Position numbers and translations under genes: made by a program. 64,000 nt of DNA from Pragia fontium DSM 5563 = ATCC 49100. Its GTDB lineage: Bacteria; Pseudomonadota; Gammaproteobacteria; Enterobacterales; Enterobacteriaceae. This document shows, piece after piece, positions 11,563 through 21,577 of this stretch. Within the stretch, counting starts at the first letter, position 1; every line of letters starts with the position of its first letter. The notes below the pieces were generated by a model, which was not told the DNA's origin, did no database searches, and saw nothing but the letters and a program-made list of their open reading frames with translations. The stretch is taken from contig NZ_FOLW01000009.1 in the NCBI RefSeq assembly GCF_900112475.1, positions 88,544 to 152,543 of the forward strand, given 5' to 3'.

Positions 11563-13686
11563 ATGGAAACGGGACTGTATTTTTCGTGCAAAGTTGGCGA
11601 ATTATTGGAATCATCGGTTGATGTTATTAATTTTACTTTAGAAGAAGCCCTTTCAACCCTGTTTACTCTGCAAATTAAAGTGTCCAGCTTTGATGCGGAT
11701 ATCGATTTGGATGCCTTACTGCTACAACCCGCCTCTCTTACCGTCAGTGCTGATGGTGTTGGTCTGCGAATTATTAATGGAGTTATCTCAGAAGCCTTTC
11801 GAGGTGGCAGTGGCTTTAAGCGAACATATTATACCTTCACTATTCGCCCGGAGTTATGGTTATTAACCCTAACGCAGGATAACCGAATATTCCATCACAA
11901 GACCATTCCCGCCATTCTGGATGAACTACTGCAAAAACATCATATCCGAGCTGAGTCCAAATTAATTGATAGCCATAAATCTTGGGAGTACACCACCCAG
12001 CGCAATGAAACCGATTATGCCTTTTTTTGCCGTTTAGCCGCAGAAGAGGGAATTGTATTCTGGTTTGAAGAAGAGCAGTTATTCTACAGTGATAGTCGTA
12101 CCGGCATGCTCGGTGGTGAAAAGTTGTTGTATAACGCCCATATTCAAAGCGCCAGCCGAGAGTCGGTGATTCACAATTTGGAATATGGCGCCAAAATGCA
12201 ACCCAATGCGGTGCATTTGAAAGACTACAAATACTCACACCCGGCAGTGGGGCTGGATGCAAAAGTGAAGAGTCAGGGGGCTCGTCCATCTTATGCCATG
12301 TATGAGGGTTATGGCCGTTATGATGATGACGGTGTGGCGCAACAGTACGCCAAATACCGTTTGCAGGCGTATCAGGCTGACAGTTTATCTGGTTCGGCAG
12401 AAAGTAATTGTATTCAGTTAATGCCAGGTAAGATGTTTACGCTTTCTGAACATCCTACTCCATCCATGAACAGCAACTGGCAGGTAATTCGTATTGTTCA
12501 TCATGGTAGTTTGCCGCAGGCAGTGGCCGATGAATCCCATGAGGGGGTACGAGTGGCCGTGCTGAGTAATCACTTCAGCTTTATTCCCGGTTCGGTGGAC
12601 TGGCGCCCTCCGTTTATTGCTAAACCCATGGTATTTGGTAATGAGACAGCCACGGTAGTCGGCCCTGCTGGAGAAGAAATCTTTGTTAATGAACACGGTG
12701 AGGTAAAAGTCCACTTTCACTGGAATCAGTATGATCCTAAAGATGAAAATGCTTCTCTGTGGGTACGAGCGGGGCAGGCCTGGAACGGTGATGGTTTTGG
12801 GGTAATGGCCATTCCGCGTATTGGTCAGGAAGTTATTATTGCCTATCTGAACGGCGATATTGACCAGCCAATCATCGTCGGTACGGTATACAACGGCAAG
12901 AATGCCACTCCAATATCGCTGCCGGCGAAAAAGACGCAAACCACCATTAGGACTCGCACCCATAAAGGGGAAGGATTTAACGAATTGCGTTTTGAAGATG
13001 AGGCCAGTCAGGAAGAGATATACATCCATGCCCAAAAAGATATGAATACTGACGTGCTGAATAATCGAAGCACGCACGTGATCAACAATCACACCGAAAA
13101 TGTGGATAACAATCAGTCGATGGCCGTCGGGGTTAATCAATTATTGCTGGTGGGTAACAACCAAACCAATGATATCGGCAGTAACCGCAAGACCACCATC
13201 GGCCATAACGACTCCCTAACAGTGAAAGCTAATCAGGCTGAAACTATAGCGCTGACTAAGGCCGAAAATATAGGCATAGCCAAAGCATTGAGTATTGGTG
13301 GCGCCTATCAGATTACCACTGGTGGAGCGATGAATACCTCGGTAGGGGGGATGCAGGCTTCCGAAATTGGCTTAACCAAATCTTTACTGGTCGGACAGAA
13401 GTACACGGCGGATATCGGTCAGGAAGTGAAGTGGACCATTGGTAACCGCAAAACCGAAACGGTGGGCAAGGTCTCCATTTATAACGCCGGAGAGCATCTG
13501 GAACTGGTCTGTGGTAAAGCCAAAATAGTGCTGACCAGCGACGGGGGTATTTACCTGAAGGGTGAACATATTGAACTGCAGGCCAATAGTGGTCTGAAAG
13601 GAGATGCCAATCTGGTGCAGTGGAATTGCAGTGCAACACAAAGCCCACCGGAAGCGTCTACAGAGAGTGACAGCAAGGATGCATAA
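11563..13686 (+). CDS. vgrG: VgrG, type VI secretion spike protein
   Basis: A protein of about 707 residues with the VgrG layout: a gp27-like N-terminal half (METGLYFSCKVGELLESS... to about 370), a gp5-like OB region (VVGPAGEEIFVNEHGEVKVHFHWNQYDP, then WVRAGQAWNGDGFG and IPRIGQEVIIAYLNGD), and a beta-helical needle built from repeated short units around VINNHTENVDNNQSMAVG. No extra C-terminal effector domain is seen. ATG 11563 is 9 bases from AGGG; ATG 11554 is also in frame but lies directly against it. rhs follows after 18 bases. No other T6SS structural gene is in the window, so this is an orphan vgrG. Confidence 0.92.
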   Translation: METGLYFSCKVGELLESSVDVINFTLEEALSTLFTLQIKVSSFDADIDLDALLLQPASLTVSADGVGLRIINGVISEAFRGGSGFKRTYYTFTIRPELWLLTLTQDNRIFHHKTIPAILDELLQKHHIRAESKLIDSHKSWEYTTQRNETDYAFFCRLAAEEGIVFWFEEEQLFYSDSRTGMLGGEKLLYNAHIQSASRESVIHNLEYGAKMQPNAVHLKDYKYSHPAVGLDAKVKSQGARPSYAMYEGYGRYDDDGVAQQYAKYRLQAYQADSLSGSAESNCIQLMPGKMFTLSEHPTPSMNSNWQVIRIVHHGSLPQAVADESHEGVRVAVLSNHFSFIPGSVDWRPPFIAKPMVFGNETATVVGPAGEEIFVNEHGEVKVHFHWNQYDPKDENASLWVRAGQAWNGDGFGVMAIPRIGQEVIIAYLNGDIDQPIIVGTVYNGKNATPISLPAKKTQTTIRTRTHKGEGFNELRFEDEASQEEIYIHAQKDMNTDVLNNRSTHVINNHTENVDNNQSMAVGVNQLLLVGNNQTNDIGSNRKTTIGHNDSLTVKANQAETIALTKAENIGIAKALSIGGAYQITTGGAMNTSVGGMQASEIGLTKSLLVGQKYTADIGQEVKWTIGNRKTETVGKVSIYNAGEHLELVCGKAKIVLTSDGGIYLKGEHIELQANSGLKGDANLVQWNCSATQSPPEASTESDSKDA

Positions 13687-13704
13687 CAGCAAGGAGTTGC
13701 AAAG

Positions 13705-16700
13705 ATGAGTGGTAAGCCAGCGGCCCGTCAAGGTGATGCAACACTAACAGGTGGCCCTATTGTTCAGGGTTCTGCCAGTGTATTAATTGGTACCCCCAGT
13801 GGTGTGGCCTGCTCTACCTGTCCCGGTGGTATGGCGGTAGGTAACCCGGTCAACCCATCTCTGGGAGCTAAGATACTGAGCGGCGAAACCGATATCGCCT
13901 TACTTTGCCCGATGCCGTTTGTGCTGTCGCGCAGTTATAGCAGTTATCAAACCGATACGCCGGGACCGGTAGGCATGTTTGGCCCTGGCTGGCAGGCGGC
14001 TTCCAACGTAAGCTTGCTGGTTATGGATGACGCATTGATACTCAATGATAATGGCGGTCGCAGTCTGCATTTCGAGCCTCTGGCTCCCGGTGAAGTCAGC
14101 TACAGTCGTAGTGAAGACCTGTGGCTAGTTCGTGGTGGGATAGAGTGCTTGCCCAACGACCATCCGTTAGCCACCTTATGGCTGGCATTACCTCTGACCT
14201 CACGCCTTTGTACTCATACTTATTTCGTTAGTAACAATGCTATTGGGCCGTGGTGGATACTGAATTATGTTATGACAGCTCCTCAAGAAGGGGATGTTTT
14301 ACCCCCAATGCTACCGGCTCGCCGTTATCTGTTGGCTATTGTCGACCGCTTTGGTCAGCAGTTAACTTATAGGCGAGACTCTGAAGGGCTGTTTGCTGGT
14401 GAGATAACCGAAGTGATGGATGGTGCTGGTCGTCATTATCACCTTGAGCTCATAGATTTAATCAAAGATGATGAACACTTTTCTGATATGACAGCGGTTG
14501 GTTGGGGAACCGATAAATATATTCGCCTTAGCGCGGTTTATCTGACCAAAGACCCGCTCTATCCAGATGTCCCAGTCACACCGCTGGTTCGCTATGAATA
14601 TACCTCCCGCGGTGAACTGGCTGCTGTCTACGACCGGGCGGGTTGTTTAACGCGTCGATTTGAATACCATCCTGAGCTGTTAGGGAGAATAACTTCCCAT
14701 CAATACATCGGACGTCCTGCCAGTTTTTATGAGTATGATAATCAAGGCCGGGTAATTACCCAGACCAACCTTCAGGGGCTTAACTATCAGTTTAGCTATC
14801 AGCCAAACCAGACGATAGTGACCGACAGTTTAGAACGTCAGCAGGTTTACCATTTTGAGGGGGAGCGGGGGCTCAGACGTCTGGTGAAACTGGAGCAGGC
14901 CGACGGTAGTATCACTTCCAGCGAATATGACGGCAGCGGCAGACTGAAAGCGCAAATCGATGCGCTGGGGCGTAAAACTGAATTTGATATAGATGTGGCC
15001 AGCGGCAGGCTTCTGGGTCTAACCGCTCCAGACGGGGCGGTAACTCGCTTTAGCTATAACCGACAGAGGCAGTTAACCTCGACGATTCACCCTAATAGCA
15101 GTCGCACCACCAGTGAATATGATGTATTTGGCAGACTGGTATCCGCCACTGACTTATTGGGCAATACTTCTCGCTATCACTATCAGGATGAGAGTAGTGA
15201 ATTGCTGGAGATGACTGAAGATGCGCGGGGTGGGCAACAATGGTTAAGCTGGACACCTCATGGGCAGGTTTCGGCCTATATCGACTGTTCGGGCTATCAG
15301 ATTAAATACCATTATGACCGTTGGGGGCAGATAACGGAGATAGCGCGGGAAGAAGGGATGGTTAGCTGGCGTCATTACAATGCACGCGGCTGGCTGATAG
15401 CCAGCGAAAACGCTAATCATGAACAGACACGTTATGAGTATAATGCAGCGGGTGATCTGATTACCATCGTCCATCCGGATGGTAGTCATGAAACCATGGT
15501 ACGGAGTGAACTTGGTCAGCCGCTGGAAACGGTAAAAGGCGGACTGATGCAGCAGTACCGTTACGATGCGGCAGGAAGGCTGGAATTGCTGGTCAATGAA
15601 AACGGTGCTGAAACCCACTTTAGTTATGATGTGATGAATCGTTTGACTACCGAAAAGGGTTTTGACGGACGAACTCAGCACTATCACTACAATGCTGTTG
15701 GTGAGCTGGTTCAGAGCAAGGATGAAGGACTCGCTACTCACTGGTACTATGACCTAGCCGGGCGACTGATACGTCGCCAGCATCCTCACTCTGTCAGTGA
15801 AATACCGAATGATGAGCAGTGGGATTATGATCAAAGTGGTCAACTGCTTTCTGCTCGCCATATCAGTGAAGGCTACTCGGTCAGCATCAATTATCTGAGG
15901 GATAAAGCCGGTAACATTATCGAAGAGCTTCAGCAGGTTCAAAAGCCAGATGGTAAAACTCTCTGGCAGTATAAAGTGAACCATCAGTATGACCCTCGGG
16001 GATTCAGGCATGAGACGCTGTTGGAAGGTTTACCGTCGTTACGTTGGCAAACTTACGGGCCAGGACATTTGTTGGGAGTTGCACTGGGCGATCGGCATCT
16101 GATTGAATTTAGCCGTGACCGGCTACACCGGGAGAGCGAGCGCCGGTTCGGAGAGGTTCAGCTTCATACTGACTATGACACACTGGGGAGGTTGGCTCGC
16201 TTTGAGATGAATGAGCAGCCTCTGCATCCGATGAATCGGGAGCATCATTATGACCTGCGCGGTCAAATGACCGGTATCACTCTGCCGGAGGGGGCATTGC
16301 ATTATCGCTATGATGAGGTCGGGCGGTTAACTGAAGCACAACGAAGTGGCCCAGAAGGTTTCGCCTATCGCCAGAACTGGCGGTTTGATCTAGCTGGTAA
16401 CCGTTTATCATCAGAACTGCCGGAGTCTACTGAGACGGATATGGGCCATAATATCAGCCGGATGGGTAACCGTATTACACAAGATGAGCACTATCATTAT
16501 CACTATGACCGCTACGGCAATCTGATTGAGAAGCACCATAAATTGAATTCGGGCGAAGTGCATCACTTTGCCTACGATCGCCAACATCGGCTGGTTCGCT
16601 ACACCCGTCTTCAGGATAATCAGAGTATATGTCAGGCTCACTATTTATATGACCCAATGGGGCGTCGAGTGGGTAAACAGGTTATCCGACAACATGAGGA

Positions 16701-17778
16701 ACCGGAAACCGTTTGGTACGGTTGGGACGGTGATCGGATAGTCTTGACAGAAAGTAACGACAAGCGGGTTTATACCGTGTATTACCCGCAAAGCTTTGTG
16801 CCATTGCTACGAATTGAAGGTGACAGTCCATCTCCAGTGATATCACTGGCACAAAAGCTGGAGCAGCAGTCTGATATTGTTTTCCCAACAGAATTGAATA
16901 CCCAATTTAATCAGATAGAGCAGCAACTGAGAGCAAGTGCATTAACAGCGGATAATCAGCGCTGGCTGCAACAGTTGTCCTTTGAACCAGAATATTTAAC
17001 CTCATTACTTGATCCGTTACCTGTGGTGCCTGATACCGTGCATTTATATCACTGTGACCATCTGGGAACACCAATTGCATTAATGACGCCTAAGGGGGAA
17101 GTTGAGTGGCAGGCTGAGTTGGATGCTTGGGGAAATATGCTGAGTCAGCATAGTATTCGGAAGCTGAATCAACCCATTCGCTTACAGGGGCAGCAGCAGG
17201 ATGAAGAGTCGGGATTATACTATAACCGTTACCGATATTATGACCCGCGGATGGGGCGATATATTAGTCAGGACCCGATTGGGTTGATGGGTGGGATGCA
17301 TAAATATAATTATCCATTGAATCCTATTCAGTTTATTGATCCTATGGGGCTTGTAGGTATTATTAGTGGACCCTATAAGGCGGCTATAGATAGTTATCAA
17401 ACTGGAGTGGCTTTCAAAATATTAAGTGATACTGAAAGCGATATGAAAAGATTGAATTTAAAAAGTACGGATAACTTTTTTCACTGTATGGGATTTTGTC
17501 GGGTATCTAAAAATATAGACGCAAAAAATAGTGGGGCGCGAGGTTTAGGTGTAATGAAAGAAACTCGCGATTATATATTAGGTAGGGTAGGGCTTTACGG
17601 TGATAAACGAAAACGCTCTCATGAGGAAATGATACAGGATAATATTAGCGATTTAGCTGTAAATGAGTTTGGGCTCTCTTGTCCTCAAGATATAAAATGT
17701 TCCGATCGTTGTAAAAGCTATATCAATGAAAACCATACTGAAACAATAAAGATCTTAGAAAAAGAAGGATATCTATAA
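13705..17778 (+). CDS. rhs: PAAR-domain Rhs polymorphic toxin (T6SS effector)
   Basis: A 1357-residue protein. Residues 1-60 form a PAAR tip domain (MSGKPAARQGDATLTGGPIV, then IGTPSGVACSTCPGGM) that would cap the VgrG spike. A YD-repeat shell follows, to about residue 1200, ending in the RHS core signature YYNRYRYYDPRMGRYISQDP and DPMGL. The variable tail (about 1217-1357, from base 17353) is the predicted toxin. It is AT-richer than the shell and carries FFHCMGFCR and a later NEFGLSC...C...C pattern, suggesting metal- or disulphide-linked cysteines. I do not recognise its activity. Similar HC...C tails occur on other Rhs proteins as I recall. The N-terminus lacks membrane helices and no Eag chaperone gene is present. 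Confidence 0.93.
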   Translation: MSGKPAARQGDATLTGGPIVQGSASVLIGTPSGVACSTCPGGMAVGNPVNPSLGAKILSGETDIALLCPMPFVLSRSYSSYQTDTPGPVGMFGPGWQAASNVSLLVMDDALILNDNGGRSLHFEPLAPGEVSYSRSEDLWLVRGGIECLPNDHPLATLWLALPLTSRLCTHTYFVSNNAIGPWWILNYVMTAPQEGDVLPPMLPARRYLLAIVDRFGQQLTYRRDSEGLFAGEITEVMDGAGRHYHLELIDLIKDDEHFSDMTAVGWGTDKYIRLSAVYLTKDPLYPDVPVTPLVRYEYTSRGELAAVYDRAGCLTRRFEYHPELLGRITSHQYIGRPASFYEYDNQGRVITQTNLQGLNYQFSYQPNQTIVTDSLERQQVYHFEGERGLRRLVKLEQADGSITSSEYDGSGRLKAQIDALGRKTEFDIDVASGRLLGLTAPDGAVTRFSYNRQRQLTSTIHPNSSRTTSEYDVFGRLVSATDLLGNTSRYHYQDESSELLEMTEDARGGQQWLSWTPHGQVSAYIDCSGYQIKYHYDRWGQITEIAREEGMVSWRHYNARGWLIASENANHEQTRYEYNAAGDLITIVHPDGSHETMVRSELGQPLETVKGGLMQQYRYDAAGRLELLVNENGAETHFSYDVMNRLTTEKGFDGRTQHYHYNAVGELVQSKDEGLATHWYYDLAGRLIRRQHPHSVSEIPNDEQWDYDQSGQLLSARHISEGYSVSINYLRDKAGNIIEELQQVQKPDGKTLWQYKVNHQYDPRGFRHETLLEGLPSLRWQTYGPGHLLGVALGDRHLIEFSRDRLHRESERRFGEVQLHTDYDTLGRLARFEMNEQPLHPMNREHHYDLRGQMTGITLPEGALHYRYDEVGRLTEAQRSGPEGFAYRQNWRFDLAGNRLSSELPESTETDMGHNISRMGNRITQDEHYHYHYDRYGNLIEKHHKLNSGEVHHFAYDRQHRLVRYTRLQDNQSICQAHYLYDPMGRRVGKQVIRQHEEPETVWYGWDGDRIVLTESNDKRVYTVYYPQSFVPLLRIEGDSPSPVISLAQKLEQQSDIVFPTELNTQFNQIEQQLRASALTADNQRWLQQLSFEPEYLTSLLDPLPVVPDTVHLYHCDHLGTPIALMTPKGEVEWQAELDAWGNMLSQHSIRKLNQPIRLQGQQQDEESGLYYNRYRYYDPRMGRYISQDPIGLMGGMHKYNYPLNPIQFIDPMGLVGIISGPYKAAIDSYQTGVAFKILSDTESDMKRLNLKSTDNFFHCMGFCRVSKNIDAKNSGARGLGVMKETRDYILGRVGLYGDKRKRSHEEMIQDNISDLAVNEFGLSCPQDIKCSDRCKSYINENHTETIKILEKEGYL

Positions 17779-18218
17779 TGATTAAGTGGTTATTTTTCAG
17801 CATGTCAATAATGCTATTGAGTGGATGCGATAATACGGAAAAGGTATATTCTTCGTTTTCAGAAATTTTGCCGGAAGATAGTATAAGAAGCTGGTTGCCA
17901 GACTTTTTTCCTAAAAGCTCAACGGATATAATTTTTGCATCTAATATAGATTTAAATACTTTCCATATTTATTTTTCTTCAACCGATCAAAGTATGATTG
18001 AGTTACATAAAGTTTCAAAAGAAACGGTAATTTCTGAAGATGGTATTCTTTTTTTGAAGCAACAGGATGGGAATATTGTTTCAGCAGTGTGTATGATGAC
18101 TGACCATAATCTCTTTGGCGATAAGAGTTTGGAATATTACTTAATGGGTAAGTTAAATAGTAAAGATAGATATTATTTGATGAATATTAATATTAAACAA
18201 TACGAAAGATTCTGTTAG
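17778..18218 (+). CDS. Small lipoprotein, probable immunity protein for the Rhs toxin
   Basis: A 146-residue protein with a short signal peptide and lipobox (MLLSGC, Cys at about residue 17). Its ATG shares one base with the rhs TAA, so it is translationally coupled to the toxin. It has the same AT-rich composition as the toxin tail and no recognised domain. In polymorphic toxin systems the gene directly after rhs normally encodes the cognate immunity protein. A lipoprotein would protect in the periplasm or at the membrane, which suggests the toxin acts there. The role is inferred from position. Confidence 0.7.
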   Translation: MIKWLFFSMSIMLLSGCDNTEKVYSSFSEILPEDSIRSWLPDFFPKSSTDIIFASNIDLNTFHIYFSSTDQSMIELHKVSKETVISEDGILFLKQQDGNIVSAVCMMTDHNLFGDKSLEYYLMGKLNSKDRYYLMNINIKQYERFC

Positions 18219-18224
18219 TGATAA

Positions 18225-18254
18225 TTAAATAAAAAGCCCGCTATAAAACGCAGG
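18225..18254. terminator. Terminator between the rhs island and asd
   Basis: AGCCCGC-tataaaac-GCAGGCT (one mismatch) lies between converging genes. On the minus strand it is followed by TTTTTATTTAATTA, a good U-run for asd. On the plus strand the T-run is weak. It is mainly an asd terminator, possibly working both ways. Confidence 0.7.
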
Positions 18255-18293
18255 CTTGTCCTAACTTTATCGTATGTTATTTGGCAAGAAACA

Positions 18294-19403
18294 CTAGGCC
18301 TGTAACAAAATACGCAGCATACGGCGCAGCGGTTCTGCGGCACCCCACAGCAACTGATCGCCGACGGTGAAGGCTGACAGGTATTCCGGGCCCATATTGA
18401 GCTTACGTAAACGGCCTACCGGCGTAGACAGGGTGCCGGTTACCGCGGCTGGAGTCAGTTCACGCATTGAGATTTCGCGGTCGTTTGGTACCACTTTCAC
18501 CCATTCGTTGTTTTCAGCCAGCATGCTTTCAATATCGGCCAACGGTATGTCTTTCTTCAGCTTCAGGGTAAATGCTTGGCTGTGGCAGCGCAGGGCCCCA
18601 ACGCGTACGCATAAACCATCAACCGGAATTGGGCTGGAGGTATTCAGAATCTTGTTGGTTTCTGCCTGACCTTTCCACTCTTCGCGGCTTTGGCCATTTT
18701 CCAGCTGCTTATCAATCCATGGAATTAAACTGCCGGCTAACGGTACACCGAAGTTATCTGTTGGTAATGTGCCGCTGCGCATTAGCGAAGTGACTTTACG
18801 TTCGATATCCAGAATGGCTGACGCTGGATCTTGCAGCTCTTTAGCAACATTGGCATGTAGCATGCCCATTTGAACCAGCAGCTCACGCATATGACGAGCA
18901 CCGCCGCCGGAAGCCGCCTGATAAGTAGAAACGGAAGCCCACTCAATCAGATCGTTAGCGAACAGTCCGCCAAGGGACATCAGCATCAGGCTAACGGTAC
19001 AGTTACCGCCGACAAAGGTTTTGATTCCCTTATTCAGGCCTTGATGAATAACGTTATGGTTAACCGGATCGAGAATAATGATCGCATCATCTTTCATGCG
19101 TAAAGTCGATGCCGCATCAATCCAGTAGCCATTCCAGCCGGTTGCACGCAGTTTAGGATAGACTTCACTGGTATAGTCCCCGCCCTGGCAGGTGATAATG
19201 ATATCCAACGCTCGCAGAGCATCGATATCATTAGCATCCTGTAGCGTGCCGCTTTGGCCGGCAAATGAAGGCGCAGCCTGACCTGTTTGTGAAGTAGAAA
19301 AAAATACCGGGCGAATGGCGTCAAAATCACGTTCTTCAATCATTCTTTGCATCAGAACGGAGCCGACCATACCGCGCCAGCCAACAAAACCGACGTTTTT
19401 CAT
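18294..19403 (-). CDS. asd: Asd, aspartate-semialdehyde dehydrogenase
   Basis: A 369-residue NADP-dependent enzyme converting aspartyl-4-phosphate to aspartate semialdehyde, the branch point for lysine, diaminopimelate, methionine and threonine. The N-terminus [20 protein letters not shown] is the nucleotide-binding motif. The catalytic cysteine is Cys135 in [10 protein letters not shown], the same position as in E. coli. The gene is monocistronic and convergent with the Rhs island. Confidence 0.97.
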   Translation of the reverse strand: MKNVGFVGWRGMVGSVLMQRMIEERDFDAIRPVFFSTSQTGQAAPSFAGQSGTLQDANDIDALRALDIIITCQGGDYTSEVYPKLRATGWNGYWIDAASTLRMKDDAIIILDPVNHNVIHQGLNKGIKTFVGGNCTVSLMLMSLGGLFANDLIEWASVSTYQAASGGGARHMRELLVQMGMLHANVAKELQDPASAILDIERKVTSLMRSGTLPTDNFGVPLAGSLIPWIDKQLENGQSREEWKGQAETNKILNTSSPIPVDGLCVRVGALRCHSQAFTLKLKKDIPLADIESMLAENNEWVKVVPNDREISMRELTPAAVTGTLSTPVGRLRKLNMGPEYLSAFTVGDQLLWGAAEPLRRMLRILLQA

Positions 19404-19630
19404 ATTGCTATCCTAACTTTGCAGTAATCAATGTGAATGCTTTTATCGATATTCATTATCGATATGAGTGTAAGCGTATTTGCTGTCTTGCCTTTTTACT
19501 GAATTATCATGAGCACGACTCCCTCCACATTACAAAATGTATCAGAGGGTGCAAGTAAAATTATTCGATATATAAAAATTATTCAGCAGTAAAACTTATA
19601 ATCGCTCAATTGCTGGGGGAAGAAGCCCGT
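19404..19630. promoter_or_regulatory. Upstream region of asd
   Basis: About 225 bases between the asd start and the rhtB stop. It contains a palindrome ATCGATATTCATTATCGAT at about 19445-19463 and an imperfect hairpin around CCCTCCACATTACAAAATG. No lysine-riboswitch signature was recognised. It presumably carries the asd promoter. Confidence 0.4.
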
Positions 19631-20257
19631 TTAATTACTGGCTCTGCGGGCAAATAACAGCAGTGTGCCCACCATAATAAACATCGAACCAAAGATACGG
19701 TTAAGCAGCTTCATTTGATGAGGCTGGCGTATCCATTTGGCAATGCTGCTGGCTAGCGTGGCGTAACCAATCATCACAATAATATCGACCACAATGCTGG
19801 TGGTGCCCAGTATCAGGTACTGAATGGCCTGTGGTTGATGGGGCACGATAAACTGTGGGAATAACGCTGCCAGAAACACAATGCTTTTAGGATTGGTCAG
19901 ATTTACCAACACCGCGCGTTTAAAGCGTCCACTGCTTGGTAAAGCCTTGGATACCGCATTCAGATCCAGCGCGCCAGCCACCCGCCATTGCTGAATCCCC
20001 AGCCAGATCAGATAGGCCGCACCCAGCCATTTTAGAATATCAAATGCCAAAACCGAGCTGGAAAGTAACGTCCCCAAACCAATACCGACCAGAACAATAT
20101 GTGCTGCCAGCCCCACCTGTAAACCGGCGATTGCCGGAATTGTGCCGCGAAAGCCATAAGTGATACCGGTACTCATCGTATTAATGGCCCCGGAACCGGG
20201 AGACAGGCTAAGAATAATCGTTGTCACTAAATAGGTTAGCCACCATTCAATGGTCAA
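19631..20257 (-). CDS. rhtB: RhtB, homoserine/homoserine lactone exporter (LysE family)
   Basis: A 208-residue inner-membrane protein with about six hydrophobic helices. Starting at TTG 20257 gives [20 protein letters not shown], matching E. coli RhtB from residue 2, with AGGGAG 8 bases upstream; the frame extends further to 20323 without support. The conserved [11 protein letters not shown] and [19 protein letters not shown] motifs are present. RhtB exports homoserine, threonine and related compounds. It is divergent from pldB, as in the E. coli rhtB-pldB-yigL cluster. Confidence 0.93.
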   Translation of the reverse strand: MTIEWWLTYLVTTIILSLSPGSGAINTMSTGITYGFRGTIPAIAGLQVGLAAHIVLVGIGLGTLLSSSVLAFDILKWLGAAYLIWLGIQQWRVAGALDLNAVSKALPSSGRFKRAVLVNLTNPKSIVFLAALFPQFIVPHQPQAIQYLILGTTSIVVDIIVMIGYATLASSIAKWIRQPHQMKLLNRIFGSMFIMVGTLLLFARRASN

Positions 20258-20519
20258 AATAATTCTCCCTGAGCTTGGCCGTTCGGCGGTAAGATTTAGC
20301 GATATAGATATCTCGCCTGCCACTATTTTTATCTGATGTATTGGCTTAAGTCACTAGGGGCAAGGGATTATATTTTCTGCGGCAGATTCTGGACGTATCC
20401 GGCCAGTATTGATGATGGCAGAGGCTTTTTCAGCGCTGGATTCATTATTCCGCAATATTTTATTGATAAATTTTGCTCAATAGGTGATAAACAGCTATCG
20501 GCATAGGATGTGTGAGTCC

Positions 20520-21521
20520 ATGACAATAGATTTTTCATCATTTAAAAACGACTGGTTAAGCCGCGAGAAACATTTCTCCTCTTTTACAAATGGACCTTTA
20601 TTGAATTTCTGGCAACAGCGTCAGGAATGTCACTTTGAAGGTGCTGATGGTGTACCCATAAAATATGTCAAGTTCACCTCATCGGCGCATCAGCGCGCCA
20701 TTGTGGTGGTTACCGGCCGCACTGAAGGGTATATCAAGTATCAGGAGTTGGCCTACGATCTGTTCCGCTGTGGCTACGATATTTGGATTTTGGATCACCG
20801 CGGCCAAGGGTTTTCAGGGCGCATACTGGAAGACAGCCAGCGTGGTCACGTTGAGAAGTTTGATGATTACGTTGATGATTTTGAATTCTTTTGGCTGAAT
20901 ATCTTCGTTCAGCAAAACTACCAGAAAGCCTTTTTGCTGGCCCACTCAATGGGTGGGGCGATTGCGGCGCTGTTTTTGGCCAGACATCCTCAGTCGGTTT
21001 TGGCGGCAGCGCTCTGTTCACCTATGCTGGGCATTGCCTTGCCTATGCCAACTTGGCTAGCCAGAAAAATTACCGATTTGACCGAACGCTGGCAAAGTGC
21101 CAGAGAGTATTATGCCGTCGGCACCGGGCGTTGGCTGCCGTTGCCTTATGCGGTGAATTTATTGACTCACAGCAAAGCACGCTATCGTTTGTTTTCTCGC
21201 CACTACTCGGATAAACCAGAGATTAGGCTGGGAGGACCAACCTATCATTGGGTTAGAGAGTCGATGATGGCAGGGGAGCGGGCTATTCAGCTTGCACCTC
21301 AAATCACCACGCCGTTAATTCTGTTGCAGGCCAGTCAGGATAGGTTGGTAGATAATGAGGCTCACGCCGCATTCTGCCAAGCGTTGGCCGATGCAGGCCA
21401 CCCTTGTGAAGGGGGCGTACCGAAAATGATTAAGGGTGCGCGCCATGAGATTTTGTTTGAACATGATGTACTGAGAACTGAAGCATTGATCGATATATTG
21501 AGCTTTTTTGCCCAATATTAA
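20520..21521 (+). CDS. pldB: PldB, lysophospholipase L2
   Basis: An alpha/beta hydrolase of about 333 residues. The nucleophile elbow is LLAHSMGGA, and other conserved pieces are DHRGQGFSGR, HYSDKPEIRLGGPTYHWVRES and the catalytic-histidine region KGARHEILFE. In E. coli it is an inner-membrane-associated lysophospholipase. ATG 20520 (MTIDFSSFKNDW) gives the length closest to the family; ATG 20508 and 20484 are alternatives in frame. yigL follows. Confidence 0.93.
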   Translation: MTIDFSSFKNDWLSREKHFSSFTNGPLLNFWQQRQECHFEGADGVPIKYVKFTSSAHQRAIVVVTGRTEGYIKYQELAYDLFRCGYDIWILDHRGQGFSGRILEDSQRGHVEKFDDYVDDFEFFWLNIFVQQNYQKAFLLAHSMGGAIAALFLARHPQSVLAAALCSPMLGIALPMPTWLARKITDLTERWQSAREYYAVGTGRWLPLPYAVNLLTHSKARYRLFSRHYSDKPEIRLGGPTYHWVRESMMAGERAIQLAPQITTPLILLQASQDRLVDNEAHAAFCQALADAGHPCEGGVPKMIKGARHEILFEHDVLRTEALIDILSFFAQY

Positions 21522-21577
21522 TCCGTTTTTTGTCGGTACAATTGATTTTATTTTTAGATAAAGGCGAGTTATTCACC

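Noticed and set aside
12418..13140. A 240-codon minus-strand frame antisense to vgrG
   Set aside because: The plus-strand VgrG gp5-like motifs are strong and continuous; the antisense product resembles nothing known.
19404..19630. A lysine riboswitch before asd
   Set aside because: The gap is long enough, but none of the conserved lysine-riboswitch core strings could be found on the minus strand.
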